Shown one piece after another: positions 44,443 to 55,781 of a DNA stretch of 64,000 nt; position 1 is the stretch's first letter; each line of letters opens with the position of its first letter. The notes beneath the pieces were generated by a model. The model did not search any database. It was not told where the DNA came from and saw only the letters and a list, made by a program, of their open reading frames with translations. Source of the stretch: Calophaca sinica (lineage: Eukaryota > Streptophyta > Magnoliopsida > Fabales > Fabaceae); NCBI GenBank assembly GCA_037113605.1, contig CM073733.1, positions 37,738,501-37,802,500 on the forward strand. Reading direction: 5' to 3'. A program made the position numbers and the translations under genes.

Positions 44443-46618
44443 AGTGGCTCTCAGAAGAGCAATTACAAACTCAGAACAAAAGAAAAAGAAAAAGTACAAG
44501 TTACGCAAGGGCATCCCCTTAACCTTCAGTCAGAACCTCCACCGCATCACCGAACTCTTCCAGGCCTTCCTTGGCCACACCAACCAGATTCTCTACATCA
44601 GCAGCAGGCTCGGCCTCTTTGCCTCTTTTTCCTGCTCGGGTTCAGAATGCTCGACCTCCTCGACCTCTTCCTCCTCCTCCACAATCTTCCCATCCTTCAC
44701 CACTTTGGTGAAGTCGAGCTCGAAAATGTCAAGATCGGGAGCGGTCACCTTGAGCTGGGCCAAAGCACTATCAAAACCCTCCTTAAATTGAAGGGCGCTG
44801 AAGGCCTTGTATTCCTCGACCCGAGCAGCTTCGACCGAGCATTTCCCCTTTTCCGCATGCAGCTGAGTGGTCAAGAGTTCCTTCTCCTCTTTTTGCTGCT
44901 CCAGCAAAAGGGTGTTGCTTTTCTTCAAATTGTCCCTTGCATCGGTTACCCAAGCAAGATCTTCCTTCAGCTTGGACACTTTCACCTTAAGCTCGCCAAA
45001 CTTCGCCAGCTTCTTCTTGTATTTTTCCTTCTCCTGCCTCGCGAGCTCGACCTCAGTAGCCCCAGTACTTGATCTGATCGGATAAAAACTGGGCCATCGC
45101 GGAGACACGAAGCCCGTGGAGACCCAGGGCATTGCACAAACCCAGCTCGCCAGCATTAACCATGCTCTGGTCGCCAGCTCACCGCATTAACTGATCGATC
45201 TAGTTAGACCGATCAATCTCCACATTCCACAGGGAATCGGTCGCACTTTCTCCTTGGTCGGTAAACTCCCGAAGGTGATGAAACCACTTGGACCCGTCAG
45301 GAATGTTCAGAGGTATTCCCCCGTGAGGTCCCCTTCGCGCCTTCGCAAGGGGCTGATCGGAGATAGGAATCGGAGAATCTTGTGGCCGCTTCTTTGTGAC
45401 TTTAGCTGGAGAAGGGAAAGCTGGAGCTCGAGAAGGGACATGCTCTGGAACTTGAGTAACCTTCTCTTTCTGGGCCTTCTTTAGCAGCTCGGCCATCTCC
45501 TTATAGCTCATCTTAGGGGCCATCTTACCTGCAAAAGAAACAATCAATCTCCGAGCACAAAGCGAGCATTACACTTAAAGAAAAAGAGATAACACTTACA
45601 TATATATTCCCTCCACTTAGGCTGATTCTTAAGAGCTCGAGATAAGAGGGAAGCAGAGAACAAGGTTGGTAACCGACCAGTAATTCACCACGGTCTGCTC
45701 GGAAACCGATAGTTAGGTATAATTGGCCTCCTTTATGGGGCGAGGATCCTGAGTCCAATAGAATGGGAACAAAGGCTCACCTTGGCCCGAGTAGAAAAAA
45801 AGGTCCCTGGTCTTCACCTAGACCTTGAAGAAATCGGTTTTCCATCTCTTATAGGAGTTATCAAAGAGCTCCAGAATGAAGTAGCCGGGTATCTTGTTAA
45901 GGGAACACCACTTGACTTGTCTACCGACCTTGAACTGGAAGAAACTAAAGAAGAGAGCAGCAGAAGGGGTGACCCCAAAATATTCACAAACAAGCTCAAA
46001 GGCTTGGATGAATGCCCAGCTGTTGGGATGGAGTTACGAGGGGGCTGCGTTCAACCATTGAAGTACCCCACATTGGAAGTCGCCCAAAGGGAATCTAAGA
46101 CCTATTCGGCCAAAGAAAGTTTTGTAGAAAAAGCAAAAATCTGAAGAGACCCGATCGCCTCTCCTAGAGCATACTTGGTCATCAGGGGAACAAGGAAGAC
46201 AAATCACCTCCTTGTCCCGCTCCCCACCAGAGGTGAAGGTCACCTCAGATCTGAGAGAGGCCAGGGCGGCCTCTGAGCAGTAATTGGAAGGCATCCTAAG
46301 CACATCTGGATGCACCCAGGAAGAAGACCCGTCACCCCCTTTTCTGCGTTTGCTCGCCATGTGGAGCAAAAACGGGGAGACCGACTCGACGTTTACAGAG
46401 GGAGGAACCCAAGAAACGGGTGAGACTACTTGAAGAGGATCAGGATCGTCTTGGCCACCATGGCCACCGGAAGGAGAAGGTTCCTTTGGGAACTCTTCTC
46501 GGTTTCCGGCGAGATGAGAAGGGAGAGTGAGATCAAAAGAAGTGTTTGCAGAAGAGTCATCCCCAGAACTCACAGTAATGGGGGAAGGGGGACGATTAGA
46601 CGAAATAGAAGAAGTCAT
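44443..46618 (-). pseudogene. Antisense extra ORF of the gypsy element (Transposase_28-like)
   Basis: Opposite to gag-pol. It starts at 46618 (MTSSISSNRPPSPITVSSGD), Ser/Pro-rich, then passes into FFGRIGLRFPLGDFQCGVL. An in-frame TAA at about 46034 is followed in the same frame by LHPNSWAFIQAFELVCEYFG and, near 45740, PLFPFYWTQDP. This matches the plant domain called putative gypsy-type transposon (Transposase_28). 45200-45547 (KMSYKEMAELLKKAQKEK, Pro-rich) and 44593-45156, a long Lys/Glu coiled coil ending in an acidic run, continue the same strand in other frames. Function unknown; stops and frame changes break it. Introns may explain some gaps. Confidence 0.72.
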
Positions 46619-47097
46619 TAGTAAGGAGAAAGTGAGAACTCACCAGGAATACGTATAGAAGCAGGGAGGCGGACACAGGAGCACACAAGAGACAAATGCA
46701 GAAAGCAGAAACAGGAAGCAGGACAATCACAGGAAGTTAGGAAATGAGTAGGGGAAGAAGAAGAAGGGAGACAAGGCTTTAAAACCTCATGATAGGGCAA
46801 ACCAAAGGGCAAGATAATCTGACCCCTACACGTATTCAAAAAGATATTGATCGAATGAACACAAACCGATCAACGAATCAACAGTTGAGAAATGGGCAGT
46901 TGAGCAGTTGTCCCTTTGAGTCACATCGTTTGGGACAGAACGCCGAAAAAAAGGCGTGGCACGTGGGATACAACGCCCGAGGTGAAGAAACTTATAAGAT
47001 ACGCTCAGGAAAAGTGATACTCAGCTCGGATACCGACCTAATTGAAGAAGACGATTAGACCCTGTGCCTTTCCAGAGCAAAGGGTCTAGGGGGCTTG
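46619..47097 (+). other. Gypsy 3' region before the 3' LTR
   Basis: Probable leader of the antisense ORF on the minus strand and pre-LTR region on the plus strand. AAAGGGTCTAGGGGG at about 47079-47093 is a likely polypurine tract just before the LTR start. Confidence 0.6.
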
Positions 47098-47166
47098 TGT
47101 TATGGGCCAGCCTCCAAGTTGAGTTCATAACTGGGCCACCGATCTGCATCTTGTTGCATCCGGGCT
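47098..47166 (+). repeat. Truncated 3' LTR of the gypsy element (69 bp)
   Basis: TGTTATGGGCCAGCCTCC and the following bases match the start of the 5' LTR (32765) with about five differences, all transitions, then similarity ends abruptly after CATCCGGGC. The remaining ~490 bp are missing, so the element lost its end by deletion. Confidence 0.9.
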
Positions 47167-47798
47167 AAAAAGAATTTAACATTAAGGAATCTAATTTTCT
47201 TTTACAAAGACTGAAACTAGATTTCGCTATATTTACAGCGACATAATGCATATTTAACCTATGTTTTATTTTCTCTTCATCCAATTTATGTCTTTTTATT
47301 TTCTCTGTGAAGAAACATAGTTTGAACAAATCAATCATCATGTAAGAAAAATTTATACACTTTTATATTCATTATTTTTTAAATAAATATATATATATAT
47401 ATATATATAACAAAAAGCTAAAAACATTTCCACATAAAAAAATGTTTATAGTCATTATTTTTAAACAGATGTGTTATATGAACATCACTTTTTGTACACC
47501 GTATGTACACCGTAGCAGCACCTCTCTTTCTCTCACTTCACATTCCAGCTTCTCTCTCTCTGTATTCTCGGCCCACACCAAAATCAAGGGGGACACCAGA
47601 CACCGTATGGTGTCCCAAAAAATGGTGGCCATCTATCTTTTCCCTTTTTAAAAATTAAGTTATTTTCAAAGTCAATACATCCCACTCTTAGAAAAGTATA
47701 TTGCAAAATTTAAAATCTATAACTAATATAAAAATGAAAATGTTGTACATAGAAAACAAATAAAAAACATTAATGAGAAGAATACATAAAATAATAGC
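47167..47798. other. Intergenic, AT-rich, with (AT)n and a small inverted repeat
   Basis: An (AT)n run lies at 47388-47409. At about 47466-47626 GTACACCGTATGTACACC and GACACCGTATGGTGTCCC face each other near a TGTGTTATATGAACA start that resembles the terminus at 47801, suggesting two related MITE remnants. No gene seen. Confidence 0.5.
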
Positions 47799-47800
47799 TG

Positions 47801-48222
47801 TGTTATTTGAACACAAAAATGAACACAGATATCGTATGTCTATACTGTACGGACATACCCTCCTTTTTTTTCAAAAAAAAATTTAAATTTTTTTATTTTT
47901 ATTTGGTTAATCACGTTCATATATCTGATTAATACTATTCATTATCTGGTTAATGCTACATCCTGAAACTTTTGAACATCCCATTTTCTTATCTGGTTAA
48001 TCACGTTCACATATCTGGTTAATGACAAGTCTTGAAACTTTTTCTTATCTGAGTTCAAATATCCGGTTAATGCAATTCATTATCTGGTTAATGCCAAATA
48101 TTTTTTTAATCAGTTAAAAAAATCTAAAAAAAATGTTAAAAAAAACTTTATTCGTATTATATGGACATATAATCTGTACCGTACGAACATATGGTATCTG
48201 ATATTTGTATGTTCAATAATCA
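47801..48222. mobile_element. Inverted-repeat element with internal GGTTAATG repeats
   Basis: The left end TGTTATTTGAACACAAA and the right end's complement TGATTATTGAACATACAAA pair, and inward CTGTACGGACAT at about 47845 faces TACCGTACGAACAT at about 48177. The interior has six copies of ATCTGGTTAAT or one-base variants at irregular 15-45 bp spacing (47925-48095). No target duplication resolved, so the family is open. No coding capacity. Confidence 0.62.
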
Positions 48223-50825
48223 TTTTTCTAAAATAAAAGCATTCTTGAACCGTCTTCCCTCTGTGCCTCACTGTCTCTCGTGGCTCCTATACTCATACTC
48301 ATTACTTGAAACTGAAACCGTTCTCTGTCACAAAGTCTCCCTTTTCTCTCATCTGAGTCTGATCCCTCACGCGTGTGCGTTCTGCAACAAAACCAAACCC
48401 AACCAAATTTGCGTTTCCTCGTTTGTCCATTTCTGCTTCTGGGTTATTTTATTTTATTTCCTTTTGGGTTGAAAGTTCAAAGGGTAACGGTAAAAATTAA
48501 ATGCGTTTTAAGTTTTTGGTGGAATCTGAACTGTACTCTCTCTTTCTTTTCTGGTTCTGAGATTCGGGCCAATGAAAACGAGATCTTTCTTTCAGTCTCT
48601 CTTTTCTGATAGGATCTTTTCTCTGTTATCTCCTCCCCCCAACTTTCTTTTTCACTTACTTTCTTTTCACTCTGCTTCTGTACAGTGAATGATAATAATC
48701 TTTTGAATACACTTAACCCTAAAAAGCCACTTCATCATGCTTTCAATTTCAAACCACCTTGTAAATTAAGCTACTTTTTCTTCTTTTGTCTTTCGGTTCC
48801 AATTGACCTTTTTGGCATTAATTTGGGCATGCATGATCAGTCAAGAATAATTTTTATGTGAATACAATATCAATGTACATTATTAATTAAATATTAAGAT
48901 ATATTAAAACAATATAAAAAATATTCAAATTTAAAGTGAAATATTTAAAAGTTGGATTTAATGACTATTAGTAGTGAATAAGGGACTACCACTGCTTGAG
49001 CCGAGTTATACCTAATTCTATAACATACCTCTAAATTTTGACCAAACCATTAGACTTGATTCGTCTTAGATCCGAACAAACTCGATGTTTTGTTTGTCAA
49101 ATTAAGACCGAGTCTATTTAAGACGAGACCGAACTGGCTAGAAAGACAATTGAAATAAAATTATAAGGTGATCACATAATTATGATTAAAAGTTAAAAGT
49201 GAAAGATTAAATATTTAGTATTTTAGCATGTATCCAAACCTGAACACGACTCTTATAAGATTAGTGACTAAAATATAAAATGAATTCCAGCTTGAATATT
49301 TTTTTTATAAAAGTCTTATCAGAAATATAATATAACTAACAAATAAGGATAAGTAAGGGACATGTTAGACCAAACCTACTCGTCCATATATTTTGATCGT
49401 GGGTCAATTCTTTAGGTCCTAACTTGTTTTTAGACCCGAACAAACCTGATATTCTGCGAGTCAAATGAGACAGTGACTGGACGAGACTTCGAGTTGGGTT
49501 GAGTCTTGTTCATCCTTAACGACTATGCATTGAGTCGTGGTAAAATGTGATTCAACGTATATCTATGTACAACTTTTATTCATTGTCATTGTATAGTGGT
49601 TAAACTCTTCAAACTTTTATTTAATTATATCTATCATTTAACTATATATTATACCTATTAAAATGCTACATTCACATACTCCCTCCGTCTTTTGTCATAA
49701 GTAAAAAGGTTAAGAGTTTATCATTGAGTTGTTATATTCACCTTCGTACAGTTCTTTCAATATTCAATTTATACTACCCTTACACTTATAAGTAGCAATA
49801 GTTTTTTCTGGGATATATTCGTAAAGTTATGAATCAGTAGCAAGGCGAAATTTTAAGTTGCGGAAATATAATCATTACACTGGTAGAGATCATAGAGAGG
49901 TACAAAGCAAACGACAATTCAAAACGGATTCTCGACAGATGATCATAATATATGCTTTGTTCGTACTGTATTAAGTTCACACCAAATGAGCGTACATGAT
50001 TAACGTTAGTAATGTCCATCATATCAATCAATAATATTAATGTCGAATATATATAGGAGATACGTACGTGGCATGGTGGGGTTGGGACTTGAGGTGATAG
50101 GTGACATGTCACGTGCGATAATTTGGTCATTTGCAAGGAAATGGAAGGAATCTTGAGGTGATGGGGTTGGGACATGGGTCAGCCAAACAGAACGCAAAAA
50201 CAAGAAATGCGTGTGTGTGAGGATATGCAAAGTAACAAATGGTGTTTAATGTTTCCCACAGATCATGCAATAATCTCTTCTTTGGTCAAAGAAGTAAAAC
50301 CCATCATTTCGTACTTTTTATTTTTACCTCTGCAAATCAACATTTTCCTTCGAACATGACCCGTGTGTAACTCTAACTGTGTTTTTTTCTCTTTCAGTCT
50401 CATGCATTTGGTGAGGTCTTACACGCTCGTGTCGCATCCTTTTCTTATCTCAAATGTAACTGATCTGTTCGCGTGTGCAATTACCTACTGTGTAGTATTT
50501 GTTTATAACCAATTAATTAACATGATTACATTAAATCACATGCACAGCATTAAATTAAACATAAAAGGGGGAAAAGAAAGCAACTAAAAGGAAACAAGAA
50601 GGAAGGAGGGAGGGAGCAGTTGGTTATTACGTTAATTAAAATAAGGACTAAACTCAGATACAATGGTATGGACACTGTTTTATTGTACTTCTTACAAAGA
50701 GACAGTTTCTTTTATAAAGTGTCAATTTTTTTCACACTTCTTTAAACTGTTTATGGTATATACTTATGCTATTTTTAGTAGAGAACAGTATCAACAGTGT
50801 CTATAGTATTGTACCTGAGTTTTAT
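48223..50825. other. Intergenic, no gene recognised
   Basis: 48230-48680 is CT-rich and leader-like but leads to no recognisable reading frame. 48980-49520 holds worn blocks with GACCGAGTC / CCGAACAAACTCGA words typical of decayed hAT-like MITEs. TACTCCCTCCGTCTTTTGTC at about 49679 looks like one Stowaway terminus whose partner I cannot find. A G-box CACGTG is at about 50108. Confidence 0.5.
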
Positions 50826-51066
50826 TTTCTCTGTCTCGTATTAAATATCGTTTAAGGCAATGAACACTTCTTAAAAAAATCATTAGTTACAATTATTTCC
50901 AAGGTAAAATATCTTGTATTGACTAAAATATCCTAGTATAGTAGGAGTAACTAATTTAGAGTAGTTGAGATACAAATAATTAATGCTCTTTTGATATTCT
51001 AAAATGATAAATAATTTAATACATGCAAATATTTTAAACATCACACTTAATATGAGATGGAGGTAG
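50826..51066. mobile_element. Worn Stowaway-like MITE
   Basis: TTTCTCTGTCTCGTATTAAAT at the left (one base longer than quoted in use) pairs imperfectly with the complement of ACTTAATATGAGATGGAGG at the right, and TA follows the right end. It resembles the Stowaway terminus CTCCCTCCGTCTCATATTAA. Left boundary uncertain by a few bases. Confidence 0.55.
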
Positions 51067-52081
51067 TATATCTTTAGAATAAACAAAGTGCTTCATGATT
51101 GGAATGAATTTTCCATTTTTTTTACTCAAAAGAGAAGTTTGAAATGAGAAAAAGGGACCAAATTCATTGATAACTTTCAAAACTACTTATCTAGTAGAAA
51201 AGAGAATGCATGGCCGACTCAGATCATGGATTTGCTGTGATATATCAGATTCTTGTTATATGCACATCATCTTTTTTATTTAAAAATATATTTAACACCA
51301 TCATGTTGTTATATATCTTCCTTTACTCCAAAGCGATTAACTTAATAATTCAAGCATGATCTGCTAATTTATTTATTAGCTTAATTTGCATGATTAAGAG
51401 CATGTGTCACTTGTTGTTATGCTCACCTAACACAGCCCTTCGTGCGCATGCAGCTAGATTGAGATTCCTACAACAAGAATATATGTAACACGATGTTAAT
51501 TTTATTAACATATATATATATATATATTTGTATTAAAAAATATGTTAATATATATGAAGTGGTTCGACTTATATGCACAATAAAATTTTATAATGTTATT
51601 GTTGTTGAATACAGTTTCGTATAACAAATATATACAGTACATTTTAAAAATTGAGTCTGAACCGACGGCATTAAAGTACAAAGCTAACCACGTTAGAATA
51701 CTTAATTTGGTCAGAAAATTCCATAGTCACATGATCTGATCTGTTTTAATTTGAAAGAACGAATTTTTTTTGGTTACCATGTCATCGGCATAGCTTTCAC
51801 CTAAGCCACGGTGATTAGTCTACGCTAACCCTACCGCCACGTGTTTTTTTTCCTGGCTTTACCGGTCCGTGTGGTTCTCCCCTCCCAACAGAGTTTTTGC
51901 CACACCCAATTTGAAAGAACGAATTTGAGTGCACCCATGTCATTATTTTTTCAAAAAAAGTCTAACAAAAATTAGTTTTATAGTTTAGACCAAGGTAGCT
52001 CTTGAATATTTTTATTTTGAAAAAATGTGTTGCTTCTGCCCATAATTTAAACCTGGCAACTTGATTAAACAATACGACAAG
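51067..52081. other. Intergenic upstream of MYB, no gene
   Basis: AT-rich with an (AT)n run near 51510-51527. A G-box-type CCACGTGT is at about 51838. GAATTTGAAAGAACGAATTT-like words occur twice (about 51750 and 51910), marking a small duplication. No coding signal. Confidence 0.5.
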
Positions 52082-52673
52082 TAGGGCTGGAAATGAGTCG
52101 AGTCGAACTTGGTTCAGCTCGGCTCGATTTGATAAGAGTTGGTTCAGATCGAAACTCGACTCGATTTCGATATGATTCAGGCTCGCTAGCTCGAATCACA
52201 TGAATCAAAAGTCAAAATGATTTAGGTCCTAGATATTTTATTCCATATAAAAATAAATTAATATGAAATTAATTATAAAATTAATTATATGAATTTAATA
52301 ATATAAAATCTATTATTTAAACTTTTGTATAATATAAATATATAAAATATATTATTTAAACTGATTAATCTGTTTAGATATGTTATTTAGTTATATATTT
52401 ATATTCTTATTATTATATGATAAAATTAATATGAAATAAATAAGAAAACTAATTTTAAATTTAATAATATATATATATATTTCGAGTCAGCTCATAAATT
52501 AACTAAACGAGTCAAACTATATATAGTTTGAGCTAAGCTCGTTTAATATTTAACAATCTAAATTTTCAACTCAAATTCAGCTAATTTAGTTCATGACTCA
52601 AGTTCTACAAATTAATTATCGAATCGATTCTCAAACTAATTTAGAGTCGGTTCGGTTCATTGCCCCCACTCTA
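52082..52673. mobile_element. hAT-like MITE, 592 bp, upstream of the MYB gene
   Basis: The left end TAGGGCTGGAAATGA and the right end's complement TAGAGTGGGGGCAATGA are related, as in hAT MITEs that start TAGGG-TGG-AATG. The flanks ACGACAAG and ACAATAAG agree at six of eight positions, fitting a decayed 8-bp duplication. Inside are GAGTCGAGTCGAAC and GGCTCGATTTG words and very AT-rich DNA. No coding capacity. Confidence 0.68.
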
Positions 52674-53638
52674 ACAATAAGTAAGTTAATACAATTGTCA
52701 ATAAACATCCAATTGGAGAAAAAATAAAATAAAAGAGAAGATGGACGACGAAGAGATGGAGGAGAAAAAAAAGGGATTGTAGAAAGACGTGAAGGACAGG
52801 TGGTGAGATTGATGATTTTAACTTTGTTTGTTGGCTTTCAATTCATATGTTTTCCGTTCCCTTTGAAAAAGCAAAACAGGCTTCAGAAACAGACAAACAT
52901 TATTCTGGTTTTTCGCGCAAACCCCGAGCGAGTGTGCGTGTGTGTGCAAAACAAAGCAGCAAGAAAAAACAGTGACAATACCCAAAACACCACGCATTTG
53001 TTTTGTTTAGTGCACAACCCACACGAGCGGTTCTCCAACTGCATGCACTGCACATCATCCACTTTTCCACAGAGAGAAACCGAAACTTTGTTTAATATTT
53101 TTCCACTGCGAAATCAGTCTCAAAATAAGGACCCCTCTGATATCATCTTTTCCTCTCTTTCTTCAAGTGAAACATAACACTCGTGTGGGCTCGCATCTTT
53201 TCTTTACCTTTTTGTTATTGCTCTAATCTCTCTCCTATTCCTATTTCTCTCCTTTAAAACGTTGCTCTTTCCTTTTCTTTTCTTTTCGTTCTTGTAACTC
53301 AACCCCACCTTGCTATATGTTCTACTAGTTCTTCCATTTTTTTTTTATTCTCCTCCTCTCTCTTCTGTGATTCAGTTTCACTCACGGGTAAATTAGAGAG
53401 TGAGGGAATATTCAACATACAAGAATGCTATTAAATCTTCCACACTTCTGATTTTTTCACATCCTTTCTTTTTATCTTTCATGTAATGGAGTAAGAAAAC
53501 AAACTGTTTTCATAGCATTTTTTCATGCTCCATTTTCCCCTTCTAGCATTTTGTTAGTTCCTAGGGGAGAGAAAGTACCTTTGTTTTTTTGGAGATTTCA
53601 AAATTGAACTCTTTCCGTTTGTTTTTGCCTGAGTCACC
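52674..53638 (+). promoter_or_regulatory. MYB promoter and 5' leader region
   Basis: Between the hAT MITE and the MYB start codon. A pyrimidine-rich stretch (53150-53560) looks like a long untranslated leader; CTCTCCTTTAAAACG near 53248 and GCTATATGTTC near 53311 are weak TATA-like candidates. A reading frame at 52800-53177 shows no known motif. Transcript start cannot be fixed from sequence. Confidence 0.45.
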
Positions 53639-55484
53639 ATGAGTCCACAGCAGTTCAACAATGGTGGTGAATTTTTCAACAGGAATGTGAGTTTTTTCCC
53701 GTCTTCTCTTCTCGTGGGTTCCCAAGCTCCTCCTTTGGGTCATGTTGGTGGGGTAGAGGTTCCCAAGCCTGAGATGGGACTTCAGATTTTGAACCCCTCA
53801 ATGTTTCATCATCCCCAAGAGAGCATGAGAACAAACAGAACCAATGAAGAAGGTGATGGATACTTTGGGGTTGAGAGCAAAAACTTGTCTTTGAAACTTG
53901 GGGATGAAATAGAAGAAGCTAAGAACTCTGCTTCTTCTGGGAAAAGTGGTTACACCAAGCTCTGTGCTAGAGGTCACTGGAGGCCAGCTGAAGATGCAAA
54001 ACTTAAGGAACTTGTTGCTCAATATGGTCCTCAAAATTGGAACTTGATTGCAGAACATCTCCAAGGAAGATCAGGTAACCCCCCACCCCATTTTGCTGAA
54101 AATATATTTTTGGGGGTATTTTCCCCCTAAAGTTACCTTTTTTTTATAAATATTTTTTCTAAAGTTGAATACTTTTTAATATCTAGTTATCTACCATATG
54201 GGGTGGGTGATGGGGAATCTGTGCATGATTTCTATTTATGTAAATGCTATTGTAAGGAAGGAATCTAAACATGCATGGATTTTTTTTTTTTAATAATTCT
54301 AATTGCAGGCAAGAGTTGCAGATTGAGGTGGTTCAATCAGCTAGATCCTAGAATCAACAAAAGGGCATTTTCTGAGGAGGAAGAGGAGAGGCTTTTAACT
54401 GCTCATAAAATGTATGGTAACAAATGGGCTATGATAGCTAGACTATTTCCAGGAAGGACTGATAATGCAGTGAAGAACCATTGGCATGTGATCATGGCTA
54501 GGAGGCACAGGGAACAGTGTAGTGTGTATAGAAGGAGAAAGCCCCAAGTTGAAAGCCTTTCAAAGGGTTTGAAATTGACTCTCTCAAACAATGCAGCCAG
54601 TGATTCAACAACTATCTCTAGCACCATAGATGAATCTGCCTCAACTTGCACTAATCTCTCCCTCACTCCCTCTTCAGCCAAACTAACTCCTAAACCTTTT
54701 GATCAACTGGATCCAGTTCTGAATCACCAAGGCCATGGATCACAAATGGGTATGCTTGATCCTCTCCCATTAGGCAAATGCAAGTAAACTTTGGTTTAAT
54801 TATATCTTTAGTCCCCAATTATGAGAAATGTTTGGTTTTGATCCCTATATTTTCAAAAGAATTTTTTTGTCCCCAATATCTTGAAATTATGCTAAAATTG
54901 AGTTTTTTTGTTTCGTTTTTAGTCTCTATAATATATTTTTTTGGTTTTAATATATGTAATATTTTATTTATGTTTAATTAGTCTCTATACGAGAGAGACT
55001 AAAACCAAAAAAGAAAATAAGACCAATTGTAGGGACTAAAACAAAATGACAAGAGTAATAGTAGTACATTTCAAAAAATTGGAGACAAAAAATATACTTT
55101 ATAGATTAAAACCAATTATTTCTGATTGACTACTAAAAACATAATTACCCTTAATTTTTTTACTATCTCAGCACTCAATTGTTACATAATATATGTTACT
55201 GTTTATGGTGTGGGATTGCAGGTCAATCTAGAGAAAGTGGGGTGGCAAAGGTGGATGTGAATTTTGACAAGTTTTTTGGAGCTTATAATAAGCTTAAGCA
55301 TGGACCAGTGGGGAAGCCAATGGATGCGGACCAGTCCAATTTTTCAGATTCAAACTCAGAAGTTTCAGTATCTGAGTCAGTCGCCACCAATAGGTCCAAT
55401 CTCTCAATTTCTGGAGAAAGTGAAAAGGAGGGTGTTAAGATTAACATGTCATTCATTGATTTTCTTGGAGTAGGAGCTATATAA
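53639..55484 (+). CDS. R2R3-MYB transcription factor, subgroup 21 (MYB105/MYB117/LOF-like)
   Basis: Three exons: 53639-54074, 54309-54749 and 55222-55484; introns are GT-AG in phase 1 and the joined length, 1140 nt, gives 379 aa. Residues 1-108 are a low-complexity N-terminus. R2 (about 111-158) begins CARGHWRPAEDAKLKELV with Trp114, Trp134 and Trp153. R3 (about 163-209) has Phe166 in place of the first Trp, then Trp185 and Trp204, and contains NKWAMIARLFPGRTDNAVKN. The CARGHWRP start and the C-terminal FIDFLGVG motif fit the Arabidopsis MYB52/54/56/105/117 group, nuclear DNA-binding regulators of organ boundary and cell-wall development. The exon-2 donor is inferred; without splicing there, the protein would end at the TAA at 54785. 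All key residues are present, so I regard it as functional. Confidence 0.92.
54793..55155. mobile_element. MITE-like inverted repeat in MYB intron 2
   Basis: GGTTTAATTATATCTTTAGT near 54793 faces the complement of a similar end (TAATTATGTTTTTAGT when read inward from about 55150). The interior is full of AGTCTCTA and GACTAAAACCA words in opposite orientation. It starts about 44 bp after the exon-2 donor and ends about 65 bp before exon 3. Ends and duplication are not exact. Confidence 0.55.
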
Positions 55485-55733
55485 GCTAAATAGTTGATGC
55501 AAGCTTCACTGAAAGAAAACAAAAAGGCTGAGGAGGAAACAGCAAGAGGTGTTAGGAATGTGAGGGTAGTCAGGGGCACCATTGTGTTATGTTGGGTGAA
55601 AATGGGTCTGAATAGTGCATTACCTTGTGTACAGTTGGTTCCATAAATGGCAAAAGGTAAATGGTGATATGAATAGAGGGAAGAACTGGTAAAAAAGAAA
55701 AAAAAGGGGGTAAAGAGGAGAGTGTGTCTGTTA

Positions 55734-55781
55734 TCACCCTATGACATAGGAGTAGTTTCACCCTATGACATAGGAGTAGTT
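55734..55781. repeat. 24-bp tandem duplication in MYB 3' region
   Basis: CACCCTATGACATAGGAG occurs twice with a 24-bp period, exact copies, about 250 bp after the MYB stop codon. It probably lies in the 3' untranslated region. Confidence 0.92.

Larger units (their letters stand above)
32765..47166 (+). mobile_element. Ty3/gypsy (Tat-like) retrotransposon, truncated, split by CACTA-2
   Basis: A 5' LTR (TGTTATGGGCC...TTAACA), gag, protease, RT and integrase occur in Ty3/gypsy order on the plus strand; then come a minisatellite, an antisense ORF and the first 69 bp of a 3' LTR with the same start. Extra ORFs beyond pol and tandem repeats in that region are known for the Tat/Ogre/Retand group. 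CACTA-2 is inserted between RT motifs. No target duplication can be tested because the 3' LTR is cut off. Without CACTA-2 the element is about 8.3 kb. Confidence 0.9.

Noticed and set aside
45782..46144. 120-codon plus-strand ORF
   Set aside because: Shadow of the antisense Transposase_28-like region; the conserved LHPNSWAF motif is on the minus strand.
48191..48609. Leader-like CT-rich stretch with short ORFs, possible first exon of a gene
   Set aside because: No reading frame shows similarity and no splice partner downstream can be supported.
49340..49525. Possible second hAT-like MITE
   Set aside because: Words at the ends (TAAGGGACATG and the complement of GTTCATCCTTAA) are only weakly related and no duplication is seen; kept as a remark only.
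52800..53177. 125-codon ORF upstream of MYB
   Set aside because: No recognisable motif, low-complexity stretches, and it lies in promoter or leader DNA. Nothing supports translation.
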